A stretch of 64,000 nt of DNA from an uncultured Paracoccaceae bacterium (GCA_937920555.1 CAKZTM010000037.1:1-64000); one strand, 5' to 3'. Positions 35,812-44,990 are shown, numbered from the stretch's first letter. Made by a program: numbers and translations. Notes: generated by a model from the letters alone, not told the origin.

Positions 35812-35976
35812 GGCGGTCTCCTGTAAGATGGTTGCGCTCGTTATGAGCAGATGCGCGCAAACTTCAAGCCAGAACTGAAGCCCTGCGACGTCACGGCGTG
35901 CCTTCACGATCCGGCCTTGTCTTTGCACGTTGTTTTGGGTGTAACTTGGGGCCTTAGTTTCACGGAGTCGCGAGCT

Positions 35977-36744
35977 GTGGTCGAATTTAAGAATATTTGT
36001 TTCCGCGCCAGCGGCTCTCCCGCAGCACAGGCCAGCTTTCGTGCAATGGAGCGGCGCTATGGCAACGTTTTATCGGGCGATGCAGATGTGATCGTGGCTT
36101 TGGGCGGCGACGGCTTTATGCTGACCACGCTGCATGACACCCAAGAGCTCAACGTGCCGGTCTATGGAATGCACCGGGGCACGGTCGGCTTTTTGATGAA
36201 CGATTTCTCCGAAGAAGGCCTGTTAGAGAGGTTGGCCTGCGCCGAAGAAACCGTGACCAACCCTTTGCGGATGCGCGCGACCCGGCCCGACGGCTATATT
36301 GAAGAAGCGCTGGCGATCAACGAAGTGTCCCTGCTGCGCGCGGGGCCGCAAGCGGCGAAATTGAAAATTTCGGTCGATGGTAAGGAGCGGTTGGGACAAC
36401 TGGTTTGCGACGGCGCGCTGGTGGCGACCCCGGCAGGCTCCACCGCTTATAATTACTCGGCCCACGGGCCTATCTTGCCCATTGGCGCAGATGTGCTGGC
36501 TCTGACCGCTATGGCGGCATTCAGGCCACGCCGGTGGCGCGGGGCTTTGTTGCCAAAGACCGCAAGAGTGGAATTTGAGGTGATTGAACACGAGAAGCGC
36601 CCAGTTTCAGCGGTCGCCGACAGCCAAGAGGTCCGTTTGGTGCAAAAGGTCGAAATCAGCATCGAGGACAGCATCAACCACAGATTATTGTTTGATCCCG
36701 GACACGGGCTTGAAGAACGGCTCATTCGTGAACAATTTGCATAG
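35977..36744 (+). CDS. nadK: NAD kinase
   Basis: 255 residues from GTG 35977, with GGAG at 35964-35967; the frame is open to 35851 but the family N-terminus (short strand [14 protein letters not shown]) starts here. Hallmarks: GGDG motif in '[16 protein letters not shown]', NE in 'LAINEVSL', '[20 protein letters not shown]' for substrate binding, and the C-terminal NadK barrel. Phosphorylates NAD+ to NADP+ with ATP or polyphosphate. The neighbouring ppk is in the following operon, but a functional link is only suggestive. Followed by a perfect palindrome (36782-36801). Confidence 0.93.
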   Translation: MVEFKNICFRASGSPAAQASFRAMERRYGNVLSGDADVIVALGGDGFMLTTLHDTQELNVPVYGMHRGTVGFLMNDFSEEGLLERLACAEETVTNPLRMRATRPDGYIEEALAINEVSLLRAGPQAAKLKISVDGKERLGQLVCDGALVATPAGSTAYNYSAHGPILPIGADVLALTAMAAFRPRRWRGALLPKTARVEFEVIEHEKRPVSAVADSQEVRLVQKVEISIEDSINHRLLFDPGHGLEERLIREQFA

Positions 36745-36781
36745 AGCGCTGTTGTAGTATGGGACAACAGGTTAAGTCATG

Positions 36782-36801
36782 TAACTCAGTTAACTGAGTT
36801 A
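36782..36801. promoter_or_regulatory. 20-bp perfect palindrome upstream of the AI-2E transporter operon
   Basis: TAACTCAGTTAACTGAGTTA is identical to its reverse complement and ends 21 bases before the TTG start at 36823. It has no loop and is AT-rich, unlike a terminator. Half-sites ACTCA-N6-TGAGT are shared with the palindrome at 40895-40912 in front of hom, so the same regulator may bind both. Confidence 0.6.
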
Positions 36802-36822
36802 ACCGAACAGAGAGTAGAGAGA

Positions 36823-37911
36823 TTGGCCTTAAGCGTTGGACAACAGTTTCGGTATTGGGGGATCGGCTTTGTCGCGCTCATGCTGGTGTTCTATTTCCTT
36901 GGAAGTGCGCTGACACCCTTTTTGGTTGGTGCGGGCCTTGCGTATATTCTCGATCCCATGGCCGACAGGCTTGAAAAATGGGGCGCATCGCGGGCCGCGG
37001 CAACAGGAATTATTACCTTTCTGGCCCTGATCGCGTTTTTGCTGGTTGTGTTGATCTTGGTGCCCTTTATCGCCGACCAAGCCCAATCTTTGGCCAAAGC
37101 GGCACCGGGCATCGTCGAGACATTCCGGCTCTGGCTGGTGGAACGTTTCCCCGACGCCATTCAAGAAGGCACTGCATTTAACGACGCGATCATGCAAATT
37201 CAGGCCAAGGTGCAAGAAAGCGGGCTGGCCCTTCTCAATACGGTTTTGACCTCCACGCTCAAGCTGTTTGATTTCGTTATTCTGGTCGTCGTTTCGCCAG
37301 TTGTCGCGTTCTATCTGCTGCTTGATTGGGACAATATGGTCGCAAAAATTGACAGCTGGGTGCCGCGCGACCACATCGAGACCGTGCGCGAACTAGCGCG
37401 TCAGATGGATACGGCTATGGCCGCGTTCATGCGTGGGCAGATCACCGTCATGGGCTTTCTGGGCACGTTTTATGCCGCCGGTCTGATGCTCATCGGACTG
37501 GAATTTGGCGCGTTCGTGGGGCTTTTTGCCGGGCTCATTTCCTTCATTCCATATGTGGGTTCCATCGTCGGCGGAGCTTTGGCTCTCGGCTTGGCGATCT
37601 TCCAGTTTTGGGGAGAGTGGCATTGGATCGCAGCCGTGGCTGCCGTTTTTGCCGCCGGCCAGTTCATTGAGGGCAACATCCTGACGCCCAAGCTGGTGGG
37701 CAGCTCTGTGGGCCTCCATCCGGTCTGGTTGATGTTTGCCCTGTCTGCCTTTGGCGTGATGTTCGGCTTTTTCGGCCTTCTAATCGCGGTTCCGGCAGCA
37801 GCAGCCATCGGCGTCTTGGCCCGGTTCGCTTTGCGCGAATATCTTGACGGCCGACTTTACACCGGACTGAAAGGCAAAGCGCCACCCAAGCCCAAAAGCG
37901 ATGCACCATGA
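36823..37911 (+). CDS. AI-2E family (PerM-like) transporter
   Basis: 362 residues from TTG 36823. About eight membrane helices: a pair at the N-terminus (FVALMLVFYFLGSALTPFLV), a central soluble region (~90-150), and a C-terminal bundle with the family motif 'ISFIPYVGSIVGGALALGLA' and 'GNILTPKLVGSSVGLHPVWL'. Members export small molecules or act as Na+/H+ antiporters; despite the name, AI-2 export is shown for few. First gene of a unit with hdaA (overlap of four bases) and probably ppk. Confidence 0.88.
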   Translation: MALSVGQQFRYWGIGFVALMLVFYFLGSALTPFLVGAGLAYILDPMADRLEKWGASRAAATGIITFLALIAFLLVVLILVPFIADQAQSLAKAAPGIVETFRLWLVERFPDAIQEGTAFNDAIMQIQAKVQESGLALLNTVLTSTLKLFDFVILVVVSPVVAFYLLLDWDNMVAKIDSWVPRDHIETVRELARQMDTAMAAFMRGQITVMGFLGTFYAAGLMLIGLEFGAFVGLFAGLISFIPYVGSIVGGALALGLAIFQFWGEWHWIAAVAAVFAAGQFIEGNILTPKLVGSSVGLHPVWLMFALSAFGVMFGFFGLLIAVPAAAAIGVLARFALREYLDGRLYTGLKGKAPPKPKSDAP

Positions 37912-38573
37912 CCGCCCATCAGTTGGTGATGGACTTGGCCGTGCGCACCGCCCGCGGGCGCGACAGCTTTTTTGTGGCCCCTCCCAATGCGCTTGCTCTC
38001 CAGAAAATCGATAACTGGCAGGCTTGGGCAGGGGGCAAATTGGCGCTGACCGGACCAGAAGGATCGGGCAAAAGCCATCTGGTGGCGGTGTGGGCCGAAC
38101 TTTCCGGCGCCCATATTATTGAAGCCTCCGACATCCGGGACGGCGCCCAATTGACCGGACCTGTTGCCGTTGAAAATGTTGACCGTATCGCCGGAAACGC
38201 GTCCGCCGAAGAAGCGCTCTTTCACCTGCACAACAGGGTGCTGGGCGCATCGGGCGCACTTTTAATGTCTGGCCGGGAAACCCCGGACCTCTGGCCCATT
38301 GCCCTGCCCGATCTGAAATCGCGCATTCTGGCCGCGGATATCGCCCGGCTTGGACCTCCAGATGACGCGCTGTTGGCCGCAGTTTTGGTAAAGATCTTTG
38401 ATGACCGGCAATTGCACGTAAGCCCAGATGTGATTAAGTTCATCATAACCCGGACAGATCGGTCCTTCGCCGAGGCGGAGCGTGTCGTCGCTCGGCTTGA
38501 CCGTGCATCCATCCGGGAACGTAAAAAGATCAGCTTGCGGTTTGCCGCATCGGTTCTGAAAGAAACGACCTAA
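37908..38573 (+). CDS. hdaA: DnaA-like AAA+ protein, HdaA (regulatory inactivation of DnaA)
   Basis: 221 residues. Resembles the ATPase domain of DnaA without the N- or C-terminal DNA-binding parts. Walker A at residues 49-58 (GPEGSGKSHL); a Walker B-like strand 'GPVAVENVDRIAG' lacks the usual DD pair; sensor region 'DLKSRILAADIARLGPPDD'; C-terminal lid helices. In Caulobacter, HdaA works with the beta clamp to promote DnaA-ATP hydrolysis after initiation. Start overlaps the transporter stop (ATGA). The gene order transporter - hdaA - ppk is seen in other Rhodobacteraceae. Confidence 0.85.
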   Translation: MTAHQLVMDLAVRTARGRDSFFVAPPNALALQKIDNWQAWAGGKLALTGPEGSGKSHLVAVWAELSGAHIIEASDIRDGAQLTGPVAVENVDRIAGNASAEEALFHLHNRVLGASGALLMSGRETPDLWPIALPDLKSRILAADIARLGPPDDALLAAVLVKIFDDRQLHVSPDVIKFIITRTDRSFAEAERVVARLDRASIRERKKISLRFAASVLKETT

Positions 38574-38618
38574 GCCCCGGCTAAAATGGGCGTCAGGTGT
38601 CACAAATTGGTTGCGGAA

Positions 38619-40805
38619 ATGCTCGATAAAACGGCCATGATAGAAGGGGATTTTTGGCATCATCCTGTGCCCAAAGTGGATGCTTTGGAGACATCGGATT
38701 TGAGCGATCGGAGGCGGTTTTTCAACCGCGAAATATCTTGGCTACAGTTCGATCTTCGTGTGCTCGATGAGGCGGCAAACCCCGAGGTTCCACTTTTGGA
38801 ACGGTTGCGGTTTTTGGGTATCTCCGGCAGCAATCTTGATGAGTTTTTCTCGGTCCGGGTGGCAGCCTTGCAATCATTGGTGCGCCACGGCGTTACCAAA
38901 CATTCGGTGGATGGGCTCACCCCGCAAGAACAACTCGACCGCATATCTCAAGTGGTTGAGCAAGTCTTGGACCGCCAACAGGCGGTGTGGCGCGATATCG
39001 TGTCTGAACTGGCCAAAGAGCAAATAGAGATACTGTCTCTGGCGGAGCTGAAAAAACGCGAAATGGACAAGATCGAAGAGATGTTCATGGAGCAGATATT
39101 CCCGGTTCTTACCCCCATTGCCATCGACCCGGCCCATCCATTTCCGTTTATTCCCAACGGCGAGTTCGCGCTCGCACTTGAGTTGGAGCGCCCAAGTGAC
39201 GGCCGTCTCTTGGAGGCACTTTTGCCCGTGCCCCACCAACTGCCGCGGTTCATTCGGCTGGATGATACCGCCAAGGGAAAGGTGCGGTTTTTGCCTTTGG
39301 AAGCGCTGATGGAGCTTTTTGTCCCGCGCATTTTTCCCGGCTATGAGATCAAATCAGCCTGCTCGTTTCGCATTTTGCGCGACAGCGATCTGGAGGTCGA
39401 GGAAGAGGCCGAAGATCTGGTCCGCGAGTTTGAAACGGCCTTGAAACGACGGCGTCGCGGTGTCGTGATCCGGCTGGAATTCTCATCAGGTGCAGGCACC
39501 GGAATTCGCGACAAAATCTTTGAGGAGTTGGAAGCAGAAAGCTCAGAGATTGTCACCGTTGACGGCTTGATCGGTATGGCCGATGTATCGGAAATTTCCG
39601 TGCAGGAGCGTAGCGATCTTCTGTTTCCGACTTACCGCCCCCGTGTGCCCGAACGGGTTCTCGATCACGAGGGAGATATCTTTGCGGCCATCCGACACAA
39701 AGACATGTTGCTGCATCACCCCTATGAAACATTTGACACGGTCGTGCAGTTCTTGACCCAAGCGGCCCGCGACCCGGATGTTCTGGCGATCAAGCAGACC
39801 CTGTACCGAACCTCCAACCAATCCTCCATCGTGTCAGCCTTGTGCGAGGCGGCTGAGGGCGGCAAGTCTGTAACAGCCCTGGTAGAGCTGAAAGCCCGGT
39901 TTGATGAAGCCGCAAATATTCGCCAGTCGCGACGGCTAGAGCGGGCAGGCGCGCAGGTGATATATGGGTTTGTGGATTGGAAAACCCATGCCAAAATCTC
40001 TACCGTAGTGCGCCGCGAGAGCGACAAACTGCGGACCTACACCCATTTTGGCACCGGCAACTACCATCCAATCACGGCCAATTTTTATACGGATCTCTCG
40101 CTGTTTACATGTGACCCGGCTTTGGGACGGGATGCGACCAAGATCTTCAATTATGTGTCTGGTTACGCCCATCCCAGCGATCTGGAAAATCTGGCCGTCG
40201 CACCATTGACGATGAAAAGCCGTTTGATCGAGCTGATGGACGCAGAAGCTGAACACGCCCGGGCAGGGCGACCTGCGCGAATTTGGGCCAAGATGAACGC
40301 GCTGATCGAGCCCGATATAATCGACGCGCTCTACCGCGCCTCGCAGGCAGGCGTCCAGATCGATCTGGTGGTGCGCTCCATTTGCGGGCTACGTCCGGGC
40401 ATCAAGGGATTGTCTGAAAACATTCGGGTGAAATCGGTGGTTGGACGGTTTTTGGAACATGCTCGCGTGGTGTGTTTTGGCAATGGCCACGGCTTGCCGT
40501 CGCAGGATGCGCGGGTGTTTATCTCCTCGGCGGACTGGATGGGGCGGAATTTGAACCGCCGGGTGGAAACCTTGGTAGAGATCACCAACCCCACGGTCCA
40601 TGCCCAGATTATCGATCAGGTGATGTATGCCAATTTGAGCGATCAGGCGCAAAGCTGGGTGCTGCAAACAGATGGGTGCTATTTGCGGCACAATGCCGTT
40701 GGTGATCAACAGCCCTTCAACTGCCACAGCTTCTTTATGGAAACGCCATCATTGAGCGGGCGTGGCCAAGCGGGGCGCGATGGCGAACGGCGCTTGAAAA
40801 GCTAG
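38619..40805 (+). CDS. ppk: Polyphosphate kinase 1
   Basis: About 728 residues; ATG 38586, 38619 and 38637 are all possible starts and none has a good ribosome site. N-domain 'RFFNREISWLQFDLRVLDEA', head domain to ~300, and two phospholipase-D-like C-domains. The phospho-accepting His is in 'HFGTGNYHPITANFYTD', with 'GFVDWKTHAKIS' carrying the second His and Lys. The enzyme makes polyphosphate from ATP reversibly at the membrane. Ppx often directly follows ppk in related genomes, but here ppx is at 27338 and in the opposite orientation. A gap of 235 bases with two palindromes separates it from hom. Confidence 0.95.
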   Translation: MLDKTAMIEGDFWHHPVPKVDALETSDLSDRRRFFNREISWLQFDLRVLDEAANPEVPLLERLRFLGISGSNLDEFFSVRVAALQSLVRHGVTKHSVDGLTPQEQLDRISQVVEQVLDRQQAVWRDIVSELAKEQIEILSLAELKKREMDKIEEMFMEQIFPVLTPIAIDPAHPFPFIPNGEFALALELERPSDGRLLEALLPVPHQLPRFIRLDDTAKGKVRFLPLEALMELFVPRIFPGYEIKSACSFRILRDSDLEVEEEAEDLVREFETALKRRRRGVVIRLEFSSGAGTGIRDKIFEELEAESSEIVTVDGLIGMADVSEISVQERSDLLFPTYRPRVPERVLDHEGDIFAAIRHKDMLLHHPYETFDTVVQFLTQAARDPDVLAIKQTLYRTSNQSSIVSALCEAAEGGKSVTALVELKARFDEAANIRQSRRLERAGAQVIYGFVDWKTHAKISTVVRRESDKLRTYTHFGTGNYHPITANFYTDLSLFTCDPALGRDATKIFNYVSGYAHPSDLENLAVAPLTMKSRLIELMDAEAEHARAGRPARIWAKMNALIEPDIIDALYRASQAGVQIDLVVRSICGLRPGIKGLSENIRVKSVVGRFLEHARVVCFGNGHGLPSQDARVFISSADWMGRNLNRRVETLVEITNPTVHAQIIDQVMYANLSDQAQSWVLQTDGCYLRHNAVGDQQPFNCHSFFMETPSLSGRGQAGRDGERRLKS

Positions 40806-40829
40806 CTTAGGGCCGCAATCTCCCAACAT

Positions 40830-40843
40830 GTTTATCGATAAAC
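40830..40843. promoter_or_regulatory. 14-bp palindrome downstream of ppk
   Basis: GTTTATCGATAAAC is identical to its reverse complement. It lies 25 bases after the ppk stop and 197 bases before hom. No T run follows, so it is not a terminator. Function unknown; possibly a regulator site. Confidence 0.35.
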
Positions 40844-40894
40844 GATTTGCCGAATCTGGCTCTAAATATTTGTTTTTTATTGAAAAACCAACTC

Positions 40895-40912
40895 TACTCA
40901 ACTAGTTGAGTA
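40895..40912. promoter_or_regulatory. 18-bp perfect palindrome upstream of hom
   Basis: TACTCAACTAGTTGAGTA equals its reverse complement and shares the ACTCA-N6-TGAGT half-sites with the palindrome at 36782-36801. It lies 128 bases before the hom start in a 235-base intergenic region. Likely an operator; the regulator is unknown. Confidence 0.6.
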
Positions 40913-41040
40913 AATTCGTAAATCGGTTAAACACCCCAGCACTCACAACACTTTCTTCGGCCCAAGACTTCAGTTGTCGATTGCACCTAAAGCGGCACTC
41001 CACTAAAGGCATTTTATCTTTCATTTTGAGGACTTCGCTT

Positions 41041-42327
41041 ATGGCCGATCCCATTCGTATTGCACTTGCTGGACTTGGGACCGTTGGCACTGGTGTCGTC
41101 AAAATGGTGCAAACCCACGCCCAAATGCTGACGGCCCGTGCCGGTCGCGCCATAGAGATCACCGCCGTATCTGCACGCTCGCGCTCGAAAGACCGCGGCG
41201 TCGATCTCAGCGGATATGTCTGGGAGGATGATCCGGTTGCCCTCGCCCGCCGCGACGATGTGGATATCCTGATCGAGGTGATGGGCGGCGAGGACGGTCC
41301 AGCCAAGGCCGCCGTTGAGACTGCTTTAAAAAACGGCAAACATGTCATCACCGCCAACAAAGCAATGCTGGCCCATCACGGGCAGGCTCTGGCAGAACTG
41401 GCCGAAGCCAATGGGGCCGCACTTCGCTTCGAGGCCGCTGTTGCCGGCGGCATCCCTTGCGTCAAAGCGCTGACCGAAGGGCTTGCAGGCAATCAAATCA
41501 CCCGTGTCATGGGCGTGATGAACGGCACGTGCAACTATATCCTGACCCAAATGGAAGACACGGGCGCTGATTATGCGGACGTGCTGAAAGACGCCCAAGA
41601 GCTGGGCTATGCGGAAGCGGACCCAGCTTTTGACGTGGGTGGCATCGACGCGGCACATAAGCTGGCGCTCCTGAGCGCCACGGCGTTTGGAACTCGCGTT
41701 GACTTTGCAGGTGTGAAAACCGAAGGCATCGACAAAATCACTTTGACCGATATTCAGCACGCCGCCCATATGGGGTACGCAGTCAAACTGCTTGGTGTCG
41801 CGCGGATGAACGAAGATGGGTTAGAACAACGCATGCAGCCCTGCCTGGTTCCCCATTCCTCCCCTTTGGGCCAGCTCGACGGCGTAACCAACATGGTGGT
41901 GTTTGAGGGCGATTTTGTCGGACAATGCGTCTTTTCCGGCCCCGGTGCGGGCGAAGGGGCCACCGCCTCGGCGATTATGGGCGATGTTATGGATATCGCA
42001 CGCGGACTGAACATTCCGGCCTTTGGGGTGCCTGCAACCGACCTCGAAGCCGCCGACCTCTCAGCAAGCGGGGCCACTGCGGCATATTACTTGCGCCTGA
42101 CTTTGGCAGATCGGCCTGGTACATTCGCTGAGGCCGCCCGCATTTTGGGCGAACATGACATCTCCATCGACCGCATGCGCCAATACGATCATGCCGCCGT
42201 TGAGGCCCCCGTAACCATCGTGACCCACGCGGCTGTGCCAGAGCACCTGCACAGAGCCCTTGCAGCCATCGACGCCTCCGAGGTATCTTTGGCCACTCCG
42301 GTCGCACTCAGGATCGAAGCCCTCTAA
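41041..42327 (+). CDS. hom: Homoserine dehydrogenase
   Basis: 428 residues from ATG 41041, with GAGGAC upstream; the frame is open to 40906 but lacks family features. N-terminal NAD(P) Rossmann 'IALAGLGTVGTGVVKM', substrate domain with 'VITANKAMLAHHG' and 'GVMNGTCNYILTQM', and a C-terminal ACT domain (~350-428; YLRLTLADRPGTFAEAARIL) for feedback regulation, usually by threonine. Reduces aspartate semialdehyde to homoserine on the way to threonine and methionine. The order hom - (VOC) - glpX - recJ is the expected one for Rhodobacteraceae. Confidence 0.96.
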   Translation: MADPIRIALAGLGTVGTGVVKMVQTHAQMLTARAGRAIEITAVSARSRSKDRGVDLSGYVWEDDPVALARRDDVDILIEVMGGEDGPAKAAVETALKNGKHVITANKAMLAHHGQALAELAEANGAALRFEAAVAGGIPCVKALTEGLAGNQITRVMGVMNGTCNYILTQMEDTGADYADVLKDAQELGYAEADPAFDVGGIDAAHKLALLSATAFGTRVDFAGVKTEGIDKITLTDIQHAAHMGYAVKLLGVARMNEDGLEQRMQPCLVPHSSPLGQLDGVTNMVVFEGDFVGQCVFSGPGAGEGATASAIMGDVMDIARGLNIPAFGVPATDLEAADLSASGATAAYYLRLTLADRPGTFAEAARILGEHDISIDRMRQYDHAAVEAPVTIVTHAAVPEHLHRALAAIDASEVSLATPVALRIEAL

Positions 42328-42338
42328 GGAGCGCTATC

Positions 42339-42707
42339 ATGGCCTACAAACCCGACGGGCATACAGATGTGTCAGCCTATATGATGGTCGACGACGCCGA
42401 AGAGATGTTGGTGTTTCTAGAGACCACATTCGGCGCCAAACGGCTTCGCAACATCCAAAAAGCCAATAGCAAAGGCCGCCATGCGGAAGCGCGCATCGGC
42501 GATAGTGTGGTCATGATCGGCGAAGGCTTTGGCGCGCAGCCGACCAATATCCATGTTTATGTGCCAGATGTGGACGCGGTTTACGCAACGGCGCTCAAGG
42601 CCGGTGCCACCTCCGTGCAGGCTCCATTTCAGGACGATGATCCCGACAAACGTGGCGGCGTCATCGGCCCCTCAGGCATCACATGGTGGTTTGCCACCCA
42701 GCAATAA
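42339..42707 (+). CDS. VOC superfamily (glyoxalase/bleomycin-resistance-like) protein
   Basis: 122 residues. Two beta-alpha-beta-beta-beta modules: 'SAYMMVDDAEEMLVFLETTF' with 'GRHAEARIGDSVVMIGEG', then 'IHVYVPDVDAVYATALKAG' with 'GGVIGPSGITWWFATQQ'. His49 (GRHAEARI), another His in the second module and C-terminal polar residues could form a metal site, in the PhnB-like manner. Cofactor and substrate unknown. AAGGAG precedes the ATG, 11 bases after hom, so it is probably co-transcribed with hom. Inserted between hom and glpX. Confidence 0.85.
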   Translation: MAYKPDGHTDVSAYMMVDDAEEMLVFLETTFGAKRLRNIQKANSKGRHAEARIGDSVVMIGEGFGAQPTNIHVYVPDVDAVYATALKAGATSVQAPFQDDDPDKRGGVIGPSGITWWFATQQ

Positions 42708-42832
42708 GCCCCAGCGGGACCGGATGTGCAACACATGCTGTCCAAATCCACTGATACGAAACCATCACTTGCCCCAGACCAGTTTGATCCCATAAAACGC
42801 GATCAAACAACATTGTGTAGCGAGGGACCGTT

Positions 42833-43795
42833 ATGTCTGACGAGATTTTTTCCGACCGTATGCTATCTTTGGGCCTCGCCCGCGTGTCGGAGGCAGCCGC
42901 CATTGCATCTGCCAAACTGATCGGCTCCGGCGATGAGAAGGCCGCCGATCAGGCCGCGGTGGATGCGATGCGCACCCAGCTCAACATGCTCGACATTGAC
43001 GGGACCATCGTGATCGGTGAGGGCGAGCGCGATGAAGCGCCCATGCTTTACATCGGTGAAAAAGTCGGATCAGGCTCAGGGCCCGGCGTGGACATCGCCC
43101 TTGATCCGCTGGAAGGTACCACACTGACGGCCAAAGATATGCCAAATGCATTGGCAGTGATCGCGATGGGGCCAAAGGGCTCCATGCTGCACGCGCCTGA
43201 TGTTTATATGGACAAGCTGGCCATCGGGCCGGGCTTTGCGCCCGATCTGGTGACCCTTGACATGTCCCCCACCGAACGGATCGAAAAACTGGCGGCAGCC
43301 AAAGGCTGCGCCCCGGCGGGTATTATGGTTTGCGTGCTGGAACGCGAGCGCCACGAAGATCTGGTCAAAGAGCTGCGCGCAACAGGTGCCCGCATCCGCC
43401 TGATCACCGATGGTGATGTGGCCGGTGTGATCCACTGTACGGACCCGGCCAAAACCGGCATCGACATTTATATGGGCTCCGGCGGAGCCCCCGAAGGCGT
43501 CTTGGCTGCTGCTGCCTTGAAATGCTTGGGCGGACAAATTCAGGGCCGTTTGACCTTCCGCAATGATGATGAGCGTGGCCGCGCCGCCAAAGCAGGCATC
43601 ACCGATCTTGATCAAATTTACCGCCTTGACGATCTGGTGCGCAATGATGTGATCTTTGCCGCAACCGGCGTCACGGACGGCTCGATTGTGAAAGGCGCGC
43701 AGCGCGATGGCGATTATCTTGAGACCGAGACCATCCTGATGCGTTCCAAGACCGGATCAGTGCGCCGCCTCAGCTACCGCCAGAATAATCTCTGA
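42833..43795 (+). CDS. glpX: Class II fructose-1,6-bisphosphatase (GlpX type)
   Basis: 320 residues. Metal-binding motifs 'IVIGEGERDEAPML' and 'DIALDPLEGTTLTAKDMPN' (Asp-Pro-Leu-Glu-Gly-Thr) are intact, as are the 'RLITDGDVAG' and 'YMGSGGAPEGVLAAAAL' segments. Hydrolyses fructose 1,6-bisphosphate to fructose 6-phosphate for gluconeogenesis; some enzymes of this class also act on sedoheptulose 1,7-bisphosphate. GAGGGACC precedes the ATG. The next gene starts within its stop codon. Together with gap and glpK it gives the window a gluconeogenic capacity from glycerol and C3 compounds. Confidence 0.96.
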   Translation: MSDEIFSDRMLSLGLARVSEAAAIASAKLIGSGDEKAADQAAVDAMRTQLNMLDIDGTIVIGEGERDEAPMLYIGEKVGSGSGPGVDIALDPLEGTTLTAKDMPNALAVIAMGPKGSMLHAPDVYMDKLAIGPGFAPDLVTLDMSPTERIEKLAAAKGCAPAGIMVCVLERERHEDLVKELRATGARIRLITDGDVAGVIHCTDPAKTGIDIYMGSGGAPEGVLAAAALKCLGGQIQGRLTFRNDDERGRAAKAGITDLDQIYRLDDLVRNDVIFAATGVTDGSIVKGAQRDGDYLETETILMRSKTGSVRRLSYRQNNL

Positions 43796-44166
43796 TGGTC
43801 AGAAAAGTAGGGTTCGGCAACAGCGACGCCGAGCCCACAGCGCAGCCCAAGAAATCCATCGCAGATCAAGCGATGGACCGGTTTCGGGCCCGCGCCAAAG
43901 TCAAAGCCGCCCGCGATGCACAGCGCAAGGCCGAAACCCGCGGCAAAGCGGGTCGGGTCATTTTCCTGATCATTTGGCTGATTATCTGGATTGCCATCAG
44001 CGGCTCGGTGATTTTCAACTTTGCCAGTGGCGGACTGAACGCCAGCATTGTTCCGCTGGTAATTTGGACAGCCGCATCAGTCTTTGTGGTGTCCAAAGTG
44101 CTCAAGAAAATTATCGGCATATTGCGGGGTGATCGCAGCCCCGGTGACCGACCTGACAATTTTTAG
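43795..44166 (+). CDS. Hypothetical small membrane protein linked to glpX
   Basis: 123 residues. A basic, Ala/Lys/Arg-rich N-terminal half (~1-55) precedes two membrane helices (VIFLIIWLIIWIAISGSVIF and LVIWTAASVFVVSKVLKK) and a basic tail. The A of its ATG is the last base of the glpX TGA, so translation is coupled. No family recognised; small proteins of this type are often found at this place in Roseobacter genomes. Convergent with the Popeye-like gene 14 bases away. Confidence 0.7.
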   Translation: MVRKVGFGNSDAEPTAQPKKSIADQAMDRFRARAKVKAARDAQRKAETRGKAGRVIFLIIWLIIWIAISGSVIFNFASGGLNASIVPLVIWTAASVFVVSKVLKKIIGILRGDRSPGDRPDNF

Positions 44167-44179
44167 GGCCGCAACACGG

Positions 44180-44845
44180 TTATTGGCCAACAGGCTGAGA
44201 ACTCGCCACCTTCGATGCCAAATCCAAATTAAGTAGCGCAATCAATGCATTGCTCAAATTCGGTGACTTTTTCATAAGCTTGCGCAGGTCGTCATGGGCC
44301 CAAACCACATAACGACTTCCCGGCTGGACGGTAACCGTGGCCGTGGCCGGCACACCTCTTAAAAATGCCACCTCACCAATGAAATGCCCTACAGGCACAT
44401 CTGAGCTGACACCGCGTTTGGAAATCACGGATTGCCCCTCATACACAAAATAAAACTTGTCCAAAGCCGCGCCCTCAACGCAAAGGGTTTGCGCCTCATC
44501 AACAACCACAAGCTGTCCCCTCTTCATGATCCGGCGGAACTGTCCCGGGCTTAGGTTTTTGAAGAAAGAATAAAGAACCGCCGTGTCTCCGCCCATAGCG
44601 AAGGTGGTGCGCTCCCAGATCACCACAACAATCATGACCGCATTGACCAAGCCAAGGATCGTGCTGGTCACGATAGCGTCCCAAAGCGGCGCGTCCGTCG
44701 CCGTATAATAATAGACAATATAGAAGATGGTACCGATCAACAGCAATCCACGTAGCCACAACTCGTCCCGGAACAACAGGCCTAGGACGTAAAACGCGAG
44801 TGCGGCGTAAACGAACACCTCGGCAGACAAAAGAAACGACGACAC
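44180..44845 (-). CDS. Membrane protein with cyclic-nucleotide-binding domain, Popeye-like
   Basis: 221 residues from GTG 44845, with AGAGG upstream; the open frame runs back to TTG 44923 but that segment is not hydrophobic and has no ribosome site. Three membrane helices (~8-85) are followed by a cytoplasmic beta-roll (~95-215) typical of CNB domains: 'RGQLVVVDEAQTLCVEG', 'FIGEVAFLRGVPATATVTV' at the cassette. The three-helix plus CNB arrangement is that of Popeye-domain proteins, which bind cAMP. No kinase, channel pore or HTH is attached, so it may be a cAMP-responsive membrane adaptor. Divergent from recJ. Confidence 0.7.
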   Translation of the reverse strand: MSSFLLSAEVFVYAALAFYVLGLLFRDELWLRGLLLIGTIFYIVYYYTATDAPLWDAIVTSTILGLVNAVMIVVVIWERTTFAMGGDTAVLYSFFKNLSPGQFRRIMKRGQLVVVDEAQTLCVEGAALDKFYFVYEGQSVISKRGVSSDVPVGHFIGEVAFLRGVPATATVTVQPGSRYVVWAHDDLRKLMKKSPNLSNALIALLNLDLASKVASSQPVGQ

Positions 44846-44990
44846 AGGGGCTAACCTCTTAGATTTTGTCGAAACTGCGGGTATTCCATACCTGCTGTCA
44901 AACCCATTTGCGACATTGCGCAAGATTGCAGTTCCTAGATTTCAGTGTCACACAAACCCTGTACAGTTTTTCATAGGATGGTCAGGTCGC

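Noticed and set aside
34432-35826. 464-codon open frame on the + strand opposite glyA
   Set aside because: It is the antisense of a clear glyA gene; composition and lack of family features show it is a mirror of high-GC codon use.
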